Shown: one piece after another, positions 1 through 5,406 of the stretch
How positions within the stretch are numbered: the first letter of the stretch is position 1
How the letters are laid out: every line of letters starts with the position of its first letter
Source of the DNA: an uncultured Brevundimonas sp.
GTDB lineage: Bacteria > Pseudomonadota > Alphaproteobacteria > Caulobacterales > Caulobacteraceae
Direction of reading: 5' to 3'
Assembly (NCBI GenBank): GCA_946885435.1
Contig: CAMPGL010000141.1
Location: 1 to 5,406 of the forward strand
Length of the DNA: 5,406 bases
Notes under the pieces: model-generated
What the model was told of the DNA's origin: nothing
Database searches by the model: none
Seen by the model: only the letters and a program-made list of their open reading frames with translations
Position numbers and translations under genes: made by a program

Positions 1-175
1 TCGGGCAGACGAAGGTGAAGTCCTTCGGATAGAAGAAGATGACCTTCCACTTGCCGGGGAAGCTGTCCTGGGTGACGGCTTCGAAGGCCGACTGGCCGTT
101 CTCTTCGTGGCTGTTGAAGCCGGGCTTCACGCCCACGATCTTGAAGTCAGGAAGTTTCTGGCCGACGCCGAGCAT
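1..175 (-). CDS. ahpC: AhpC-family 2-Cys peroxiredoxin, N-terminal part (gene runs off the left edge)
   Basis: This is the first 58 codons of an alkyl hydroperoxide reductase subunit C type peroxiredoxin, a cytoplasmic thiol peroxidase that reduces H2O2 and organic hydroperoxides. The protein starts MLGVGQKLPDF, the usual thioredoxin-fold N-terminus. It continues through a GKWKVIFFYPKDFTFVCP stretch (residues 41-58), the AhpC/Prx1 active-site signature, with peroxidatic Cys57. Tyr49, Pro50 and Thr54 are the usual surrounding residues. The resolving cysteine and the C-terminal two thirds (the family is usually about 185-200 aa) lie outside the window. The FFYPKDFTFVCP form resembles the actinobacterial/alphaproteobacterial AhpC that is often paired with AhpD, but no ahpD can be seen here. 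The ATG at 175 is chosen because a GGAGA Shine-Dalgarno lies 5 nt upstream. The gene is divergent from katG, and the shared promoter region suggests co-induction by peroxide (inference). Confidence 0.93.
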   Translation of the reverse strand, partial: MLGVGQKLPDFKIVGVKPGFNSHEENGQSAFEAVTQDSFPGKWKVIFFYPKDFTFVCP

Positions 176-180
176 CTGGT

Positions 181-185
181 TCTCC
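181..185 (-). promoter_or_regulatory. Ribosome binding site of ahpC
   Basis: GGAGA on the minus strand, 5 nt (ACCAG) upstream of the ATG at 175. It fixes the ahpC start. Confidence 0.75.
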
Positions 186-199
186 GTGCGAAAATGAAT

Positions 200-226
200 C
201 GGCGACGCGGGGGAAGCGCGTCGCCG
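200..226 (-). repeat. Perfect 10-bp hairpin in the ahpC leader
   Basis: The arms CGGCGACGCG (200-209) and CGCGTCGCCG (217-226) are perfectly complementary around a 7-nt loop. The stem is almost all G-C. In ahpC orientation it is followed by ATTCATTTT, then the Shine-Dalgarno. If the promoter at 233-262 is right, transcription would begin near 227, so the stem would form at the extreme 5' end of the mRNA and leave the ribosome site single-stranded. This is typical of a message-stabilising 5' hairpin. A weak attenuator is an alternative, but the following run of T is short and interrupted. The structure is seen in sequence; its role is inferred. Confidence 0.6.
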
Positions 227-232
227 TGCCCT

Positions 233-262
233 CCAGATGGGCTTTCGCGTCCGCGAAGTCAA
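233..262 (-). promoter_or_regulatory. Predicted ahpC promoter
   Basis: On the minus strand, TTGACT (262-257) is a good -35. An 18-bp spacer leads to ATCTGG (238-233), a poor -10 by the TATAAT standard, as is common for activator-dependent promoters. The predicted start is near A227, giving a leader of about 52 nt. Support comes from its alignment with the alaS promoter and from the ATCGATTTG(A/T)CTT block shared with the katG promoter. Confidence 0.5.
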
Positions 263-284
263 ATCGATCATTTCGCGCACGCAC

Positions 285-299
285 ATAAGCTCCGCTTAT
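285..299. promoter_or_regulatory. Candidate OxyR recognition dyad for ahpC
   Basis: ATAAGCTCCGCTTAT is a perfect 6-bp inverted repeat with a 3-bp centre. It has the T-N11-A form of LysR-type boxes and the 15-bp ATA...TAT frame of the E. coli OxyR half-operator (ATAG-N7-CTAT). Its centre (292) is about 65 bp upstream of the predicted ahpC start at 227, the usual place for a LysR recognition site. It shares 12 of 15 bases with the element at 2759-2773. Binding by OxyR is an inference. Confidence 0.5.
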
Positions 300-301
300 A
301 G

Positions 302-2725
<2,424 letters not shown>

Positions 2726-2746
2726 GGCCAAGCCTGATCAATACGG

Positions 2747-2785
2747 ATGGCGCTGGGCATAGGAACCGCTTATGTCCAGCGCCAT
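2747..2785 (+). repeat. 39-bp palindrome / hairpin over the oxyR start codon
   Basis: The arms at 2747-2760 and 2772-2785 pair over 14 bp with a single G-U. The outer 10 bp (ATGGCGCTGG / CCAGCGCCAT) are perfect. The 11-nt loop (2761-2771) holds the AGGA Shine-Dalgarno of oxyR, and the ATG (2772-2774) forms the top of the 3' arm, with the second in-frame ATG (codon 5, 2784) at its base. Folded RNA would bury the start codon, so it could limit OxyR translation. It is not a classic terminator because no T run follows. As DNA it could also be an autoregulatory operator. Confidence 0.65.
2759..2773. promoter_or_regulatory. Candidate OxyR autoregulatory site
   Basis: ATAGGAACCGCTTAT fits the E. 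coli OxyR half-operator frame (ATAG-N7-CTAT) in all but one of the eight outer bases. It matches the dyad at 285-299 in 12 of 15 positions. Its centre (2766) is exactly the centre of the 39-bp palindrome and it overlaps the oxyR ATG. LysR-type regulators commonly repress their own genes from such positions; here that is inferred. Because it lies downstream of katG, it could also act as a roadblock to read-through. Confidence 0.45.
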
Positions 2786-3680
2786 GCTGCCCACCCTTCG
2801 CCAGCTCCAGTATCTGAAGCTCCTGGCCGAGCACGCCTCGTTCAGTCGGGCGGCCGAGGCCGCGCACGTCAGCCAGCCGGCCCTGTCGGCCGGGGTGCAG
2901 GAGCTGGAGAAGATCCTCGGCGCGCCCGTTGTCGAACGCACGCGGGGCGCGGTCCAGCTCACCGCCGTGGGCGCGGAGGCCGTCAAGCGAGCCGAGGATG
3001 TGCTGGCCCGCACCGAGGATCTGGTGGAGGCCGCGCGCAACGCCGGCCGTCCGCTGTCGGGCCGGTTCCGGCTGGGCGTCATCCCGACCATCGCGCCCTT
3101 CCTGCTGCCGGCCAAGCTGCCGGGGCTGAAGACCGCCTATCCCGCCTTGCGCTTGTTCATCCGCGAGGACCTGACCCCCAACCTGGTCAAGGCGCTCAAG
3201 GCCGGCCAGCTCGATGCGGCAGTCATCGCCCTGCCCTATGAGGCGCCCGGCATCGACCACGCCCACATCGGCGACGACGAGATCCTCGCCGCCGCCCCCG
3301 CCGGCCACCCGCTCGCCGCCGGGGCGACCGTCGCGGCGGGCTCGCTCAGCAGCGACGACCTGATCCTCCTGGAAGACGGCCACTGCCTGCGCGATCAGGC
3401 GCTGGCCGCCCTCGACGTCGATCCGCCGAAGGGTGAGGACGTCTTCGCCGCCACCAGCCTGCACACCCTGGTGCAGATGGTCGGCTCGGGCCTGGGCGTC
3501 TCCTTCCTGCCCGAGATGGCCGTCCGCGCAGGGCTGGCTGACACGCCCGCCGTCGTGGTCCGCCCCTTCGCCGCCTCTCGCGAGCACCCCCCCAGCCGCG
3601 AGATCGTGGTCGCCTGGCGCACCGGCTCCAGCCGCGCCGCCGAGGCCCGGCTCCTGGCCGAGGCGCTTCGGCTCGACTGA
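2772..3680 (+). CDS. oxyR: OxyR-type LysR regulator with a single cysteine
   Basis: A 302-aa LysR-family transcription regulator, assigned to OxyR by its sensor motif LLEDGHCLRDQAL (199-211) and by lying beside katG. The winged helix-turn-helix spans about residues 6-65 (FSRAAEAAHVSQPALSAGVQELEK), followed by a linker helix and a periplasmic-binding-like sensor domain from about residue 97. H2O2-pocket residues known from OxyR structures are present: Thr106 (VIPT), Thr135, His204, Cys205, Arg207 and Asp208. Cys205 matches E. coli Cys199. The residue nine positions on, E. coli Cys208, is Leu214, and no other cysteine occurs in the protein, so the standard intramolecular disulfide cannot form. 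Deinococcus radiodurans has a known one-cysteine OxyR. The ATG at 2772 has AGGA 7 nt upstream; Met5 is an alternative start. The ATG lies inside a palindrome, suggesting translational control or autoregulation. The 3' end converges on the SRPBCC gene. Confidence 0.93.
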   Translation: MSSAMLPTLRQLQYLKLLAEHASFSRAAEAAHVSQPALSAGVQELEKILGAPVVERTRGAVQLTAVGAEAVKRAEDVLARTEDLVEAARNAGRPLSGRFRLGVIPTIAPFLLPAKLPGLKTAYPALRLFIREDLTPNLVKALKAGQLDAAVIALPYEAPGIDHAHIGDDEILAAAPAGHPLAAGATVAAGSLSSDDLILLEDGHCLRDQALAALDVDPPKGEDVFAATSLHTLVQMVGSGLGVSFLPEMAVRAGLADTPAVVVRPFAASREHPPSREIVVAWRTGSSRAAEARLLAEALRLD

Positions 3681-3686
3681 CGGGTC

Positions 3687-4118
3687 TCAACCCTCGGCGC
3701 GCGGCTTGATGGCCTCGTTCACCGCCTCATAGGCGGCGCGAAGCTTACGTCGGCGGGCGGCAGCCCAATCCTCGCCACGCCAGCCCTCGAAGATTTCGCC
3801 GTTGGCGAGGATGCAGCCCTGCCCCTCCCCGAGCGCCTCCAGCTCGAAGTAGCGGCGCGAGCGGGCCATGAAGCCGCGCTTGTCAGCCCAGATCAGCTGG
3901 GTCTCGGGTGTCCAGTCGGGAACGGTCACCTGGGCCCGGCGCTCGGGCTCGCCCTCCAGCCGCTCAACGAGCTCCAGGGAGCCGCCGATGGCGATGCGAC
4001 CCGAGATCTCGGGATGCAGCGGGTTCCACTCCGACCACCGCTCCAGGTCGGCGATGATCTCCCAGACCCGTTCGGTGGTGGCGGCGACGCCGATGCGATG
4101 TTCGATACGAATGGCCAT
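3687..4118 (-). CDS. SRPBCC-fold (START-like / polyketide-cyclase-type) protein
   Basis: A 143-aa protein with the layout of a single SRPBCC domain, a helix-grip fold that binds hydrophobic ligands. The features seen are an N-terminal strand and helix with [23 protein letters not shown] (11-33), then [15 protein letters not shown] (36-50). A run of beta strands follows ([21 protein letters not shown], about 62-82). A long C-terminal helix carries [19 protein letters not shown] (119-137). Such proteins act as lipid or aromatic-ligand binders, cyclases or small stress proteins. The sequence does not say which, and no catalytic motif is evident. The ATG at 4118 has no recognisable Shine-Dalgarno, and no in-frame start lies just upstream. 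The gene converges with oxyR, with only 6 bp between stop codons and no clear terminator, and is divergent from alaS. A link to peroxide defence is not supported beyond position. Confidence 0.85.
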   Translation of the reverse strand: MAIRIEHRIGVAATTERVWEIIADLERWSEWNPLHPEISGRIAIGGSLELVERLEGEPERRAQVTVPDWTPETQLIWADKRGFMARSRRYFELEALGEGQGCILANGEIFEGWRGEDWAAARRRKLRAAYEAVNEAIKPRAEG

Positions 4119-4136
4119 GGCCGCTATCTGCCATGG
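4113..4136. repeat. Palindrome and short direct repeat at the SRPBCC gene start
   Basis: GGCCATGGCC (4113-4122) is a perfect 10-bp palindrome containing the start codon of the minus-strand gene. GCCATGG occurs twice, at 4114-4120 and 4130-4136, 16 bp apart. It may be chance in GC-rich DNA or a small operator. Confidence 0.25.
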
Positions 4137-4167
4137 AGAAACGCGGTGCGCGAGCGCGCCCGTCAGC

Positions 4168-4197
4168 TTGGCTTCGCGACCGCGAAAGCCCTATATG
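4168..4197 (+). promoter_or_regulatory. Predicted alaS promoter
   Basis: TTGGCT (4168-4173) is followed by an 18-bp spacer and TATATG (4192-4197, within CCTATATGG). This fits the -10 consensus GCTANAWC described for Caulobacter housekeeping promoters at its inner six positions. The predicted start is near 4204, leaving a leader of only about 22 nt. The spacer holds the dyad TTCGCG-AC-CGCGAA (4173-4186), which is also present in the ahpC promoter. Confidence 0.6.
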
Positions 4198-4225
4198 GCG
4201 GGCTGTTCCTCAGACCTCCCCGGCC

Positions 4226-5406
4226 ATGACCTCCCTCAAAGACATCCGCTCGACCTTCATCGACTTCTTCAAGGCCGACGGGCACCTGGAGGTGCATTCC
4301 GCGCCGCTCGTGCCGCAGAACGATCCGACCCTGCTGTTCGTCAATGCGGGGATGGTGCCGTTCAAGGACTATTTCACCGGCGCGGCGCGCCCGCCGGCGC
4401 CGCGGGCGGTCAGTTCGCAGAAGTGCGTCCGCGCCGGGGGCAAGCACAACGACCTGGACAACGTCGGCTACACGGCCCGGCACCTCACCTTCTTCGAGAT
4501 GCTGGGGAATTTCTCCTTCGGCGACTATTTCAAGGACCACGCGATCGAGCGCGCCTGGACCCTGGTGACCAAGGACTTCGGCCTGTCACCGGACCGGCTG
4601 ATGGTCACCGTCTATATCGACGACGACGAGGCTTATCGTATCTGGAAGAAGGTCACGGGCTTTCCGGACCACAAGATCGTCCGCATCGCCGGCTCGGACA
4701 ACTTCTGGGCCATGGGCGACAACGGGCCGTGCGGGCCGTGCACCGAGATCTTCTACGACTACGGCGAGCACGTGCCGGGCGGCCCTCCGGGCAGCCCGGA
4801 CGAGGACGGCGACCGGTTCGTGGAGATCTGGAACAACGTCTTCATGCAGTTCGAGAAGGAGAACGACGTCATCGTTCGCGACCTTCCGAAACCTTCGGTC
4901 GACACCGGCATGGGGCTGGAGCGGATCGCGAGCGTGCTTCAGGGCAAGAACTCGGTGTTCGACACCGACCTGTTCCGCACCCTCATCGCCGCGTCGCAGG
5001 ACGCGACCTCGAACAACTCCGCCGAGATGGCGGCCAGCCATCGGGTCATCGCCGACCACCTGCGGTCCTCGGCCTTCCTGATCGCCGACGGCGTGACCCC
5101 CTCGAACGAGGGCCGCGGCTATGTGCTGCGCCGGATCATGCGACGGGCCATGCGCCACGCGCACCTGCTGGGGGCGTCCGAGCCCCTGATGCACCGGCTG
5201 GTGCCGACGCTCGTGTCCGAGATGGGCGAGGCCTATCCGGAGCTGAAGCGCGCCCAGCCCTTCGTCGAGGACACGCTGAAGCAGGAGGAGCTGCGCTTCC
5301 GCACCACGCTCGGACGCGGCATGGCTCTGTTCGAGGGCGCGGTGGCGGACCTGCCGGAAGGCGGCGTCCTGCCCGGCCAGACGGCCTTTTCGCTCTATGA
5401 CACCTA
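4226..5406 (+). CDS. alaS: Alanyl-tRNA synthetase, N-terminal 393 residues (gene runs off the right edge)
   Basis: A class II aminoacyl-tRNA synthetase that charges tRNA-Ala in the cytoplasm. The visible part covers the aminoacylation core and the start of the tRNA-recognition region; the editing and C-Ala domains lie outside the window (the family is about 870-890 aa). Hallmarks are [23 protein letters not shown] (28-50), [20 protein letters not shown] (67-86) with ATP-contacting Arg69, and [16 protein letters not shown] (88-103). Further on are [22 protein letters not shown] (157-178), motif 3 DTGMGLERI (226-234) and [18 protein letters not shown] (273-290). The window ends at AFSLYDT plus two bases of the next codon, where the usual continuation is YGFP. 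The ATG at 4226 gives the standard N-terminus, but CCTCCCCGGCC precedes it and there is no purine-rich Shine-Dalgarno. Nothing suggests damage. It is divergent from the SRPBCC gene. Confidence 0.97.
   Translation, partial: MTSLKDIRSTFIDFFKADGHLEVHSAPLVPQNDPTLLFVNAGMVPFKDYFTGAARPPAPRAVSSQKCVRAGGKHNDLDNVGYTARHLTFFEMLGNFSFGDYFKDHAIERAWTLVTKDFGLSPDRLMVTVYIDDDEAYRIWKKVTGFPDHKIVRIAGSDNFWAMGDNGPCGPCTEIFYDYGEHVPGGPPGSPDEDGDRFVEIWNNVFMQFEKENDVIVRDLPKPSVDTGMGLERIASVLQGKNSVFDTDLFRTLIAASQDATSNNSAEMAASHRVIADHLRSSAFLIADGVTPSNEGRGYVLRRIMRRAMRHAHLLGASEPLMHRLVPTLVSEMGEAYPELKRAQPFVEDTLKQEELRFRTTLGRGMALFEGAVADLPEGGVLPGQTAFSLYDT

Noticed and set aside
2726..2785. Intrinsic terminator for katG
   Set aside because: The stem at 2747-2785 is strong, but no T run follows and the stem contains the oxyR start codon, so an oxyR leader or operator role fits better.
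2747..3241. ATG at 2747 as a start of a separate 164-codon gene
   Set aside because: The ATG is simply the 5' arm of the palindrome, and the frame is an off-frame reading of oxyR with Arg/Gly-rich composition.
3657..3672. Small hairpin GCCGA-N6-TCGGC near the oxyR 3' end as a terminator
   Set aside because: The 5-bp stem is inside the coding sequence and has no T run. Such short GC hairpins are expected by chance at this base composition.
3868..5400. 510-codon plus-strand frame through the SRPBCC gene and alaS
   Set aside because: It is antisense to the SRPBCC gene and one frame off alaS. The alaS part is Arg/Gly/Pro-rich shadow translation, while the real alaS frame is open to the window end with unmistakable synthetase motifs.

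Overview
The window is GC-rich DNA with codon use and promoter elements (CTANAW-like -10 boxes, TTG-type -35 boxes) that fit an alphaproteobacterium. A member of the Caulobacterales is my best guess, but that is an inference from style and gene content and not from a marker gene. No mobile element, tRNA, rRNA or CRISPR array is visible. The window cuts through a gene at each end.

The left two thirds is a peroxide-defence block. At the left edge (minus strand) is the start of an AhpC-type 2-Cys peroxiredoxin, cut just after its peroxidatic Cys57. A 306-bp divergent control region (176-481) separates it from a complete catalase-peroxidase gene, katG (747 aa, all catalytic and cofactor residues present). 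Next, on the same strand, is a complete OxyR-type LysR regulator (302 aa). This OxyR has only one cysteine, Cys205, which matches E. coli Cys199. The position of the second disulfide cysteine (E. coli Cys208) is a leucine.

The ahpC-katG control region looks mirror-organised. Each predicted promoter has an ATAAG-type dyad centred about 65 bp upstream of its predicted start site, then a 16-bp gap, then ATCGAT directly abutting a TTG(A/T)CTT -35 element. A related 15-bp element (ATAG-N7-TTAT) lies exactly at the centre of a 39-bp palindrome over the oxyR start codon. Together these suggest a small regulon in which OxyR acts on ahpC, on katG and on itself. The ahpC leader also carries a 10-bp GC-rich hairpin that would sit at the very 5' end of the transcript.

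The right third is less unusual. A small SRPBCC-fold gene (143 aa, minus strand) converges on oxyR with 6 bp between the stop codons. Divergent from it is alaS (alanyl-tRNA synthetase), whose first 393 codons are present before the window ends. The alaS promoter is unexpectedly similar, over about 36 bp, to the ahpC promoter. Both contain a TTCGCG-NN-CGCGAA dyad in an 18-bp spacer.
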